Origin: Conus ventricosus
Taxonomy: Eukaryota > Mollusca > Gastropoda > Neogastropoda > Conidae
Direction: 5' to 3'
Length of the DNA stretch: 64,000 nucleotides
Assembly: GCA_018398815.1 (NCBI GenBank)
Contig: CM031615.1
Location: forward strand, 54,341,949-54,405,948
Shown here: positions 32,891-43,730 of the stretch, piece by piece
Position numbering within the stretch: position 1 is the stretch's first letter
How the letters are laid out: each line of letters starts with the position of its first letter
Notes under the pieces: model-generated
The model's database searches: none
Seen by the model: only the letters and a program-made list of their open reading frames with translations
What the model was told of the DNA's origin: nothing
Program-made: the position numbers and the translations under genes

Positions 32891-33313
32891 GTAATGTGCG
32901 TGTTTCAGAGATCGACAGATAGATTCTAAACACACGTGCTGTAGTCCAAGTGTGTGTGTGTGTGTGTGTGTGAAGACGCCGTGCTGTGCATGTACATCGG
33001 TGCTTTTAATCAATACATCATGCAAATGCGCATTCATAACCTGCTCAATCATTCCTGCCGTCGGCTCAAACCCTATTTACTCAACCATCGCAAGCGTCGC
33101 TCTTCGCATAATATGCTCTTCTCACTAGATTGGTGTTGGAGAAACAGCACGAATAAATCCCCACCGACACTCTTCATATTTGCATGCTGCCAGGATGGCG
33201 ATTCAGAGCCACTGGCTCCCTGGGGCTTTGAAACTCTTAGCAGACACATCAACTCTTTCAGTCATGGTTGGTTGGGACACGTTCCTCCTCTCTGGCTGTC
33301 AGTGCCCGGGGGG

Positions 33314-33350
<37 letters not shown>

Positions 33351-34277
33351 GTGTGCGTGTCTGTGTCTGTGTGTGTCTGAGTCTGTGTCTCTGTGTGTCT
33401 GAGTCTGTGTCTCTGTAACAAGGTGACGGCCATGAAAGGGCCTTGTGTGGTCGGCTACGTTACGCTGGCACAAAAACGGAATGTGTGTGGAAGAACGATT
33501 GGACAATCATAGGAGGGCAAGAGGGAAGGAGAGGGGAGCGGGAGGAGGAGGCAGCGACAGGGAAGGGACGGAGGGAGTGGCCGCTCATACACACACACAC
33601 ACACACACTCTCTGACGAGAAGCTGTCGCCAGAATCTCTCATTTTGCTGATGGACAAGAACAGGCGTCATACACATCACTGCTCCCTTCTTTAGCGTCGA
33701 CTGACCGCCTGCAAACCGTTGTGACACTGACAGCTCGCCACACAAACACTGCAAGTATCTGATTATTAAAGACTCTGCTTGTGGGGGCTCCACTGATTAA
33801 TTTGCCGATCGATCGATCAGCTTCGGCAGGTTTTCTCCCCCTCCAGCAGATCACCCGTGCATGCCTATATCAGTCTGTCCATGCTCGCTCTTTAAGCGTC
33901 GGCCACACCGGCAGTAGGAACCGACGTTTAAATTTTATCACAAAACAAGCTTGCAATGCGATGTTTTCTGTTGTTGTTGTTGTTTTTTACCGTATGACAT
34001 ACTTGTGTCCGAGACAGGTTTCGAAGCTACTTCACGCGTGTTTTCATTTTACAACATCGCGCTGTAGGTTCAGATCTCGGAGTAGCATGATTGTTGTTGT
34101 TGTTGTCACATTAATAAAAGAATCTGTTTATTGTATGAAGACAGACTTCTAGTATGTTAGATTGATGAGGATGGGCGCTAGAGGGTGCACTCCACGTCTG
34201 AGTACGGCGCCATACCCACAGCCACCACCCACTATTCTGAACATAGTTGCTGTGATGTAAACGTCCTTTCTCTCTCC

Positions 34278-34308
<31 letters not shown>

Positions 34309-34389
34309 GCGTGCGCGCAGTCCATGGGTGGTGTCACCGATCGGCAGTAGTAAACCAGCCGTCCATGTGTTTGGAGTAATGGTAGTTCA
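32891..34389. other. intergenic, microsatellite-rich
   Basis: (GT)n at 32951-32972 and 33316-33420, (CA)n at 33590-33609, and (CT)n plus (CA)n with CGCGTGCGCGC at 34268-34320. No gene recognised. Confidence 0.5.
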
Positions 34390-36600
34390 GAAATAGAGAG
34401 CGTGTGCGCGTGTGCATATGTGTATGTGTGTGTGCGAGTGTGCGTGTGTAAGATTGGGGTTTTGGTTAAGGTGGAAGGTTAGGCTAGGTAGGGGCTGAGG
34501 AAATAAGATACACAATATTCTTGAGTCCAAATCTTGACTTGTTGAAGGGATGGAAGCGGGAGGTTGGTTTCATTCCCGATTGTTACCCTTTTGTTACTTG
34601 GGTTCTACACCAGAGAAGGCGGGGCAGGATATCGGCTGTTGTTGGTGTTGTCAAGTCTGTGAGTTGTTGTGGTAAATTGTCGTGTCGTTGCACGAGCAAC
34701 AACTAGTCCGTTGGTCGGGCGTGTCAGCTCTGCGGAGGGATACGCTGCTCTGACCAATCGCTGTTTTGTGTTGTGAGTAGAGTTCGCTTGGTTCCGACCA
34801 GTCGGAATGCGTTGGGGTAGCTTCACTTCGGTCCCTGGTGTTCGTCGGAGTGGACGCGCCTTGCAGTTGCGGCGGCAGCGCCGTTAGTCGAGCTGAGTGA
34901 CTTCGAGTCATAGTCAGTGCCAGGTCCTCGTCGGGTCTGGTGTGCCCTTGGCCTGTGCCGGGTTCTGTGTCGTCTCTGTTGGCAGCCACTTCAGCCAGTT
35001 GCAGAACGGGTGTGGTTGAACGTCTGTTTGTGCAGGTTGGTGATTTGTTAGGTTCATGGTGGTGTTGTTCGTCATGTTGTCTGTATTATGGCGAGTTGTA
35101 CTGTAGTGGTCATGTTATGTTTAGTTGTATTATGGTTGTTGCGTATACTGGTTGTCTGGTATGATGTCGTCTTGGTTCTGTGATTGAAACTTGTCAGCCG
35201 GTTTGTGTTACTTTTTTTTGTATATTCTGTAAGTAGTGTACATAGTGGTTCCTGAGTTCGATTGTCATGTGACAGTTTGGCTAGACAGTGTGGGTTAGAT
35301 ATAATAACCGTTGATGGAGGGTGATGTAGATATTGGTTGTGATTAGTTCATGTTAATTTCAGGGGGTCAGTAAGGAAGTAATACGAGTTGCATTTTGTTG
35401 AGGATCATAGTATGAGTCAGGTGCAGATGTGTCTGCGTGAATCGTTAAGGGATTGTGCTCAATTTCAGTTGTAAATAGTAGTAGTTCGTTGAAATTGAGT
35501 AACGATTTCGGAGTTGACCTGCACAGCATTGGAATTGGTTAACTGTGCATGGGGCCAAGGCTAATTGGTAGTCGAATGGTTTATACTGGAGTACGGTCGT
35601 GACTATTCAATTCATATTGGTGTCTTTTCACTTTCGTTACGAGTCAGGGTTCTCGACGCGGTGTCGTGCGCGTGCAGACTGTATCTGTGACGTACGTGTT
35701 TGGTACAGCACAGCGAGTACATATGGTTAGAAGTGGTTATGTGTGTTTGTTTTTTTTAAGTGACAGTTGTCACACATGCAGGGATGTATGTGTTTGTGAC
35801 ATAATAGGGTTGGAGAAAGATATTTTTAGGTTGTAGGGAACGGTCCCATTATGAATTTTAGTAGTCGGAAAGAAGGGTATGGTAAAGTTTAAGGCGGGTA
35901 GCTCATCAGTTGATGACATAAAAACGGAGGATGTGCAGCATGTAATATTGTATGAAGTATGGTTGTGTTGGCATAACAAGGATTAACCACTGGGTTATCT
36001 GACAAGAGATGACAGAGTGGGGTGCGGATGGAAATGTTGGCGAACAAATCATGTGTTGATATATTATAATTGACAGTGCAAAGAGGATGAGAATGTGAAG
36101 GATTGTGCTGCGAGCCGATTCTTTTGTATGAATATGCTAGAACTGTGAACCGTTAGAATTGATAAGTTTTTTTTTCTTTGTTGTTGTTTTTTGAGATGTG
36201 TATTACTACTGATTACTGTGTGGAAACATTTCCTTGTGAGATTGCCCATTTTCTAGTTTATTTAGTATTTCCTAAGGGGACCCATGGAGTCCGTGTTGGA
36301 TTGCTTAGATTGGTTTTATTTCTCCGAGAATTATGTGTGTCATAATTTCAGATGTGTGAGCCATAATTTCATGAGTAATAGCGTGGATGGGGCTCAGGGA
36401 GAATATTGTTTTGTTGCTGTGGTAAGGGTTGGCAGGAAATGGATCTGATAAACCCAAAGTAACGGGTTGGGGGTGCATTCAAAATTCAAGGGGTCACTCT
36501 CATGCCCGAGTGGGAAGTAGGCAAGGGAGATGTAGAGTTAAGGCTTTACCAGGTAGCTTATGGGCCTTGATGACTCGGGTAATAGCCAAATTACAGTAGT
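34390..36600. other. strongly G/T-skewed, C-poor tract
   Basis: On the + strand G and T dominate and C is scarce for over 2 kb, most clearly at 35030-36350. No sustained open frame and no splice pattern was recognised. The sequence right of the Polinton (52081-52560) has the same skew, so the two may be halves of one unit split by the insertion. Confidence 0.5.
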
Positions 36601-36824
36601 GGCCTACAGTTGTGTCAGCAGGTATCCTGTTCCGTCCTGAGGCTGGGGCCAGATCACCGCAGTCTGCTGCCGCGTGCTGGCAGGTGAGCGGCGGTTTCCC
36701 GTGCCTGCTGCTTTTCCCGGGAGAGGGAGACCATCCAGGCCGTCTGCCGTCTGTGAAGCAGCTCTCCTCCTGCTACCGGGGCTCTCTGGGAGTTCTCCAG
36801 CCACCCGTTGCTTTTCCCTGTTCG

Positions 36825-36994
36825 GCGTCCTTTGAGCCCGGACTCGTCGAGAGGGCACCGCACCAGACCTTCTCTCACCCTCAGTGTCCGGCGGGGCCTT
36901 CAGAGGAGGAGGCGTCCTTCGAGCCCTGGACTCGTCGAGAGGGCACTGCACCAGGCCTTCCCTCAACCGTTGTGTCCGGCGGGGCCTTCAGAGG
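36825..36994. repeat. GC-rich tandem duplication, 87-bp unit
   Basis: Two copies (36825-36911 and 36912-36994) share GACTCGTCGAGAGGGCAC and GTCCGGCGGGGCCTTCAGAG. Shorter related motifs (GGAGTC.GACTG, GGCCACGGTC) continue to 37110. Open frames here run on several strands and I regard them as incidental. Confidence 0.65.
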
Positions 36995-37188
36995 TGTCGT
37001 GCCAGCGCGGGGGAGGAGTCAGACTGAGGAGCCACGGTCCGCCGCCGGTGCAGAGTCTTCGGGGAGTCGGACTGTGGGAGGCCACGGTCAGCACCGGAGT
37101 GCAGTCGTCCGGGGAGGCGTCAGCCTGTGAGGGGCCGAGTACAGCGCCGAGGACTGGAGCTCTCCGGGCCGGATGGGTTGTCCCATGG

Positions 37189-37193
37189 GCGTA
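37189..37193. repeat. left target-site duplication GCGTA
   Basis: GCGTA lies directly left of the terminal inverted repeat and again directly right of the other end (52076-52080). Polintons usually make 6-bp duplications. A sixth base may be lost to an indel. Confidence 0.6.
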
Positions 37194-37384
37194 AGAGAAC
37201 AGGGAAAGGGGCATTCTGGGCCACTTTCACCCTCAACCAGTTTTGGGGCAAAAGTGCCCTAAAAGCCGCCTTTTCCTGTTCTCTGACAAGTAAGACGTTA
37301 ATAACCAAAAAATAACGATTATCTACAAACAAACATACTGTGTAGGTTATCCGTTTTTAATACTAATTTACTAAAGTTTTCAGA
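37194..37384 (+). repeat. left terminal inverted repeat of the Polinton
   Basis: It matches the reverse complement of 51888-52075, with a few indels and substitutions. Because the right repeat includes the end of the ATPase gene, the left one carries an inverted copy of its last 20 or so codons. Confidence 0.85.
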
Positions 37385-37664
37385 GAGTAGCGTAGGGAAA
37401 GTAGCCAGGACTGAACACGCCCATAGAGTAACGCAGGAGAAAAGCAGTTGTGGCTGAACGCGCCCATATACACGGTGGGTGCACCAGGCTATCCGATTAC
37501 TTCGCGGAAATGTTAATTACGGCCCCCGAAACTCGGTGGGGAAAGAAAAATAAAAAATAAAAAGAAACGGAAAGAAACGAGAAGAAAAGACGCAGAGAGC
37601 CAGGGAACGCTATCGCTCACACATCTCATGTCCACTTGACAAAGCCCGTTAAGGTTAAGTTGCC

Positions 37665-37710
37665 CTCAGAACAGACAGACAGACAGACAGACAGAGAAGA
37701 GAGACAGAGA

Positions 37711-37750
<40 letters not shown>

Positions 37751-37792
37751 AAACACACACACACGCACACACACACTGGCGCGCGCGCGTCC

Positions 37793-37825
<33 letters not shown>

Positions 37826-37830
37826 CACAC
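37665..37830. repeat. compound (ACAG)n/(CA)n/(CG)-rich microsatellite
   Basis: ACAG repeats, then CA repeats, then GCGCGCGC and ACGC repeats. Alternating purine-pyrimidine, a Z-DNA-prone composition. Confidence 0.8.
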
Positions 37831-37920
37831 AGGCCAAAAAATCAATACTGCCGCGCCTCCTCTACCCCTCTTCCCCCCTCCTCTTCACCCCCCCTCCTTC
37901 CTGCCTAGCATTACATCAGC

Positions 37921-37958
37921 TTTCTAGAACGTTCTACGCGCTGTTCTAGCTGGCCAAT
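37921..37958 (+). promoter_or_regulatory. heat-shock element plus CCAAT box
   Basis: TTCTAGAACGTTCTA (37922-37936) contains three alternating nTTCn/nGAAn units with perfect 5-bp spacing, the HSF trimer site. CCAAT follows at 37954-37958. An ATG opens a 94-codon frame at 38105. The arrangement resembles animal heat-shock promoters. I see no clear TATA box between them. Confidence 0.5.
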
Positions 37959-38104
37959 CAGCGAGTTAAGCGTAGCCTTCTGGCCGCTCACGCCACACAT
38001 TCTTCCACTGACTGCTGTGCAATCACGCGTGGTTACTGTGCTGTGATTTTACATTTGACAGGCGGGCTGAGCGGAGAGAACTTGTGTGTGTGTGTGTTAA
38101 AAAC

Positions 38105-38389
38105 ATGGCGAGTCAGGGAAGTGGTGTTTCAATGCCTTCTGTCAGTGCTGGAAGTGACACTAATATTACTCAAGAAATGGATGAAATGTTGTTATCTTCG
38201 CAAGGAAAACTTTCCGATCAACAGACCGATCTTGTGAAAAAATACATTGTTTATCATGAGGCCATGGCAAAGTTTTTGACAAAGAAATTGAGTGGCGAGC
38301 CTTGTTCTCCTCCTTCAAAGCAAAAGGAAGCATTTTGTTTTTTGTTCTTCAACAATTATTTAATTAGAGTAACTTTGAAAAGCTTTTAA
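38105..38389 (+). CDS. hypothetical protein, 94 aa, in the left Polinton part
   Basis: I do not recognise it. From the ATG at 38105 it reads MASQGSGVSMPSVSAGSD, then a helical, charged stretch (EMDEMLLSSQGKLSDQQTDL and KKYIVYHEAMAKFLTKKL), and ends in a short hydrophobic tail that may be read-through into intron or a frame slip. A TGTGTG stretch and the HSE/CCAAT pair lie upstream. It may be the first exon of a gene, a Polinton accessory gene, or sequence inserted into the Polinton. Confidence 0.4.
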   Translation: MASQGSGVSMPSVSAGSDTNITQEMDEMLLSSQGKLSDQQTDLVKKYIVYHEAMAKFLTKKLSGEPCSPPSKQKEAFCFLFFNNYLIRVTLKSF

Positions 38390-38681
38390 CTTTTGAAGAA
38401 ATGATTCTATTCAAAAAGCTCCAAATGTTCAGTGACCGGTGTACTACCTAGTAGTTCAGAAAACTTCTCCACCTTGGGGTGTTTGTGACACAACGGCAAA
38501 GCAGACGACGCGGAAACCGACTCGGGCTGGGCCCAGACAGGGCTGGTGTTGTTACTGGCTAATTATAGGGGCGTAGCACTGTTCGCTAACTGCCCTCCGA
38601 CAACTGCTCTGCAAGGCTCTCATGAACGCCACAAACACATGACGCGGACTTAAAAATAGTAACGGTTTTGCAAAACTAGGC

Positions 38682-38704
38682 CAATCGGCAGACTCTGCCG
38701 ATTG
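38682..38704. repeat. perfect 10-bp hairpin
   Basis: CAATCGGCAG and CTGCCGATTG are exact reverse complements separated by ACT. No adjacent gene explains it. Confidence 0.7.
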
Positions 38705-38794
38705 ACCTACAAAGCCCTCCTAACGTGCGACTGTAAGACCACAGCAGGCCTACTGCTGACGTGTTGGCGCAGTGTGGTCTAGTGGCATTGGGTG

Positions 38795-39245
38795 TTGTTG
38801 TTTGTTTGTTTGTTTGTTGTTTGTTTGTTTGTGTTTGTTTGTGTTTGTTGTTTGTTTGTGTGTGTGTGTTTTGTCCTACCCCACGCATGCACACCCCCCC
38901 CACCCGCCCAACCCCACCCCCCACCCCACGCATGCACACACTGACGTGGCTCTAAATATAGTAACGATCATGCATGTACGGTTTGCTGCCATATGACATT
39001 TGCGCCTGCCCTGCTTCGGCTGTTTGATTGTTTAAAAAACGCAGTGTGCCTGGATAACGATTTTTGAATGTTCTGGCAAACAAACTAGATAGGGTTAGGC
39101 CTTGTGTGTTTGTTTGTTTGTGTTTGTTGTTTGTTTGTGTGTGTTTTGTCCTACCCCACGCACGCACGTCCCCCACCCCCACCCCACGCACGCACGTCCC
39201 CCCACCCCCACCCCACGCACGCACGTCCTCCCACCCCACCCCCCT
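38795..39245. repeat. two related TTTG + CCCCACGCACGC repeat blocks
   Basis: Blocks at 38795-38940 and 39101-39245 share a TTTG-rich run, TTTTGTCCTACCCCACGCA and a tandem of about 25 bases (CCCCACCCCACGCACGCACG), which occurs three to four times in the second block. Frames across them are artefacts. Confidence 0.7.
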
Positions 39246-39280
39246 GTGTACACCACACACACTCCTACCCCCAAGTCGCC

Positions 39281-39440
39281 CCAAGTTCTTAATTAAGTTT
39301 TTAATTAAGTCACCCCAAGTTCTTAATTAAGTTTTTAATTAAGTTACTTCAAGTTCCTAATAAGTTCTTGATCAAGTAACTTCTAAGTTCTTGATCAAGT
39401 TCTTGATAAGTTCTTGATTAAGTCATCCTCTAAGTACAAC
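39281..39440. repeat. AAGTTCTTAATTAAG-type tandem repeat
   Basis: Variants of AAGTTCTTAATTAAGTTTTT and AAGTTCTTGATCAAGT alternate for 160 bases. The units are near-palindromic (TTAATTAA, TTGATCAA). Confidence 0.7.
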
Positions 39441-39486
39441 CAAGTTCTTTATTTAAGTTATCTTATAATTATCAAAAAAATACAAT

Positions 39487-39705
39487 CTATGTTTTTATCT
39501 TAAATAGTAAATGCCTAATATAGTACACACACGCCTCAAAAAACGTGTCATCGTTGAGGATGTCTTGCTCAGCGTTCTCTGCATAGATCTTAAGGAAGGT
39601 CTTACATCCGAAGCAACCCCATTGATTACAATTCGGGTCTATGGAAATGTCTTTTATAGACTCCAGGTCTTTATTTATTGACTTCATCATTTTATAATAC
39701 GCCAT
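39487..39705 (-). CDS. hypothetical small protein, 72 aa, Polinton
   Basis: Not recognised. It starts MAYYKMMKSINKDLESIKDI and has a CNQWGCFGCKTF stretch with three Cys in eight residues, then acidic and Tyr-rich sequence. AT-rich base use fits a Polinton gene and differs from the GC-rich host exons. It lies about 100 bases beyond the stop of the next - strand frame, so both could be co-transcribed. Confidence 0.45.
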   Translation of the reverse strand: MAYYKMMKSINKDLESIKDISIDPNCNQWGCFGCKTFLKIYAENAEQDILNDDTFFEACVYYIRHLLFKIKT

Positions 39706-39808
39706 GATCTATTTTTATAAAAAAATTTAAAATATTATTCCATTATAAATGGATCAAAATGATGCTTTGTTATTGGCGGTTTTGGCGTGCAGTTGTCTCT
39801 TTCTGTAT

Positions 39809-40673
39809 TTAATGGTTCAGATTTTTTTGATTGCTTTTGTTTCTGTTGCCATCGGTTATATATTTTATAACCGTAATAACTGCCCCCAACAGCAGCAATG
39901 GCGCCAAAAATGGCAACAGTTTTAAGTTCAATATTCCATGAAGACTTTGGGCCCTTGTATCACATGGAGTTTTTATAGCTGGCATTGAATCAACTTGTTC
40001 TGGCGTTGGCGGTGTTATGTTTTCATGATGAGTCATATTCTGTAACATTAATTTTTTTTGTCTGTTCCACTCTGCTAATTTTTTTCCTGCTTCAACACGC
40101 CCAGGATTTTTAATGGGCCCCCACCTGATTCAGCGTTTCTGCTGATTTTCTGGCTTGGTTACTTTCTCCACCTGATTCAGTGTTTTCTGATTCTGCTGAT
40201 TTTCCAGCTCGTTCATTTTGAAGGGAAATAAAATCTATATGATTAAAAGTTATTAATCCCATGATTAATGGCGATAACAATGTTCCAAATCTGTAATACA
40301 GATCACACCCTAAAGACTCTAATGACTTTGTTAAAAACTGGATCCTGCGTTAAATCATACATAAAATCCTGTTCAGAATCAATGGGGCAAATCTACTGAC
40401 TAGTTTAGTGTACAAACTAAGAACCGTTTGCCCCACACTTTTCACCATTCTAGACCCAACTGCGCTTCATACCTGTTATGATACTTTATAATGTCTTGTG
40501 GCGACATCTGTTGAATCTGTTCAATGCTAATTCAGTTCCGAGGAACTGTTTTGTTTTTCCACACCTGCCAAAGAATACAACCTCTCCTTTGGGCATAACA
40601 GCTGGCCATCAACTTGTCATTCATAAGTTCAGGAAGGTTTAGGCCGCCTTGTAGCTGTAGTAATCATCACTGT
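39809..40673 (-). CDS. hypothetical membrane protein, frameshifted, Polinton
   Basis: Read on the - strand from ATG at about 40673 (MNSDDYYSY). Pieces in changing frames continue with LPELMNDKLMASCYAQRR, IQQMSPQDIIKYHNRYEAQL, a hydrophobic FGTLLSPLIMGLITF, and a hydrophilic NERAGKSAESENTESGG. It ends with the last 79 codons (MLQNMTHHENITPPTPEQ and a membrane helix LLPFLAPLLLLGAVITVIKYI) and a stop at 39809. About 280 residues with at least one membrane segment near the C-terminus. No family was recognised. At least four single-base frame slips occur, in line with the low sequence quality of this element. Confidence 0.45.
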
Positions 40674-41118
40674 TCATGTTTTTTTATTAAATTATAAATT
40701 TTTTTATTTATAAAAATAGCACCGAAAAAACTGTTGCTAACCTTGATACCATTCTGCTGTTATTGGAGGACTAAGTGTAGATACTCCCAAAGCTTGGTAA
40801 AAGCCTGTTAAGAATTAAACCAGCAGATCTTGCAAACTAGACTTTGAGGATCAGCAAAGCTGATTGCTATCATTGCAGCTTCGGTTGCCACGAAAGATTT
40901 TCTAGTTAAGCAAGGATAATTCCAGACAATAAAAATGTAAAAAAAAATACATTTATAAAAAATGGCTTCACTCGCAATAATGAAGGGGGCGCTGTGGGGA
41001 ATGCGTGCTTTTTGCGAATAATTCGCATTTAGTAACTGGGATACGGCGAAAAAAGAATACAAAGCTATGGGCAACTACAGCTGCACAAACGCCATGAAAG
41101 GCAAGACTGAGCAGTTAG
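40674..41118. other. Polinton interior, fragments of two frames
   Basis: On the - strand a frame ends LTGFYQALGVSTLSPPITAE with a stop near 40738, just upstream of the previous gene. On the + strand a frame opening at about 40963 reads MASLAIMKGALWGMRAF and, after one slip, FSNWDTAKKEYKAMGNYSC, then runs into the homopolymer block. Neither was identified. Confidence 0.35.
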
Positions 41119-41562
41119 ATTTTTTTTTTTTAAATTTATTTTTTTTTTCCTTTTAATTTTTTTTTTGTTAAAAAAAAATTTTTTTTTTTTTTTTTTTTTC
41201 CCCCTTAAAAAAGGGATCCGGCTTTTTCCCCCTTTTTTGGGGAAAAAAAAAAAAATTTATTTTTAAAAAAAAAAATTTTTCCCCCAAAAACCCCAAAAAC
41301 CCCCCCCCCCCCGGGGGAAAAAAACCCCCGGGGAAATCAAAAAAAATTTTAAATTCAAATTTAAGGGGAAATTTTTTTTTTTAAAAAAAAAACCCCCCCC
41401 TTTTTTTCCCCCCCAAAAACCCTTTTAAATTTAAAATTTTTCCCCCGGGGGGTTTTTTTTTTTTTTAAAATTTTTTTTTTTAAAAAAAAAAAAAAACCCT
41501 TTAAAAAAAATTTTTTTTTTTTTTTTTAAGGTTTCCCTTGAAAAAGGGAAAAAAATTTAAAT

Positions 41563-41594
<32 letters not shown>

Positions 41595-41706
41595 CTTTTT
41601 TTTCCCCTTTTTTTTTTTTAAAAAAATTTAAAAAAATTTTAAAAATTTAAAAAAAAAAAAATTTTTTTAAAAAACCCTTTTTTAAAAAAAAGGGGGGGAA
41701 AAACCC

Positions 41707-41739
<33 letters not shown>

Positions 41740-43698
41740 CCGAAAAAAAAAAAAAATTAAAAAAAAACCCCCAAAAAAAAAATTTTTTTAATTTTTTTTT
41801 AAATTTTTCCCTTTTTAAAAACGGGGAAAAAAGGGGAAAAAAAAAAATTTTTCCCCCCCTTTCCGGCCCAAAAAAGGGAAAAAAAATTTTTTTGGCCCCA
41901 AAAACCAAAAAAAAAATTTTAAAAATTTTTTTAAGGGGGAAAAAATTGAAAGGGCCCCAAATTTTTAAAAAAAAAAATTTTAAACCCAAAAAAAAAAGGG
42001 GGGGGAAAAAATTTTATTTTTAAAAAGGGGAAGGGGGGGGAAAAAAAAGGGCAAAAAAATTTTAAAAAAAAATTTTTAAAAAATTTTTAACCCCCCAAAA
42101 AAAAAAAAAAAAAACCCCCCCCCAAAAAAACAAAAAACAAAAAAAAAAAAAAAGGGAAAAAAAAACCCCCTTACGGGAATTAAAATTTTAAAAAAAAAAA
42201 CCCCCCCCAAAAAAAAAAATTTTTTTTTTTTTAAAAAAAAAAAAACCCCCCCCTTTTTTTTTTTTAAAAAAAAAGGAAAAAAAAAAAAAATTTTTTTTTT
42301 GGGAAAAAAAACCCCGGGGGTTTAAAAACCCCGGCTTTATTTTAAAAAAGTTTTTTTTTAAAAATTTAAAAAAAAAATTTTAAAAACCCCCAAAAAAATT
42401 TTTTGGGGTTTAAAAATTTAAAAAAAAAAAAAAAATTTTTTAAAAATTAAAAAAAAAGGGGAAAAAAAAAAAAATTTTTTCCCCCCCCCCAAAAAAAAGG
42501 AAAAAAAAAGGGAAAAAAAACCTTAAAAAAAAAAGGGGGAAACCCCCCCGGTTTTGGGTTTGGAAAAAAAAAAATTTTTTAAAAAAAACCGGGGGGGGTT
42601 TTTTTCCCAAAAAAAAAAAGGGGGGCCCCCCAAATTTTTTAAAAAAAAAAAAACCCCCAAAAAGGGAAAAAAAAAAAAAACCCCCCAAAAGGTTTTTAAA
42701 ACCCCCAAAAAAACCCCCCCCTTTTTTTTTTTTTTAAAATTTTTTTTTTTTTAAAAAAAAAAAAAAATTTTTGTTTTGTTTTTTTTTTTTTAAAAAATTT
42801 TTTTATTTTTTAAAATTTTTTTTTCCCCGGGTTTTTTTTTCCCCTTTTTTTTTTTTTTAAAAAAGGGGAAAAGGGGAAAAACCCCCCCTTTTTTAAAACC
42901 CCCCCTTTAATAAATTTTTTTTAAAATTTTAACCCCAAAACCCCAACCCTTCCCCCCCCGGGGGGGGGGGAAAAAAAAAAAAAAAAAAAAATTTTTTTTT
43001 TTTTAAAAAATTTTTGGAAAAAAAAAATTTTTTAAAAAATAAAAAAAGTAAAAATTTTAAAAAAAAAAAAAAAAATTTTTTTTGCCAAAAAATTTTTCCC
43101 CAAAAACCCCTTTTTTTTAAAAGGGGGGGGTTCCTGGGGGAAAAATTTTTTCCCCCTTTTTTTTTTTTTTTTTTTCCCTTTTTCCCGGGGGAAAAAAACC
43201 CCGGGGGGGGGTTTTTTTTTAAAATTTTTTTTTAAAAAGTTTTTTCCCAAAATTTTTTGCGGGAAAAAAAATTTTTAAATGGGGGTTTCAAAAAAACCCT
43301 TAAAAAAATTTCCCCCCCCTTTTTTTTTTTTTTTGGGGGTTGGGAAAATTTTTTTCCTTGGAAAATTTTTTTTTGGGGGGGTTTTTTTAATTTTTTTGGG
43401 TTTTGGTTTTTTAAGTAAATTTGGGGGAAAAACCCTTTTTTTTTAAAAAAAACCCCCCTTTTTTTTAAAATTTTTCCCCCCTTTTTTTTGTTTTTAAGTT
43501 TCCGGAAAAAAAAGGGGGGGTTTTTTTTTGGGGAAAAAATTTTTGGGTTAAAAAAAATTTTTTTTTTTAAAATTTTAAATTTTTTTTAAAAATTTTTCCC
43601 CTTTTTTAAAAAGGGGTTTTTAAATCCCCCTTTTAAAAAAAAAAAAAAACCCCCCCCCAAAAAGGAACCCCTTTTCCCCCGAAATAAAAAAACCCCCC

Positions 43699-43730
<32 letters not shown>

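Noticed and set aside
36604..37214. Overlapping GC-rich frames up to 172 codons
   Set aside because: Open on both strands because of GC-rich tandem repeats. No domain and no matching exon borders.
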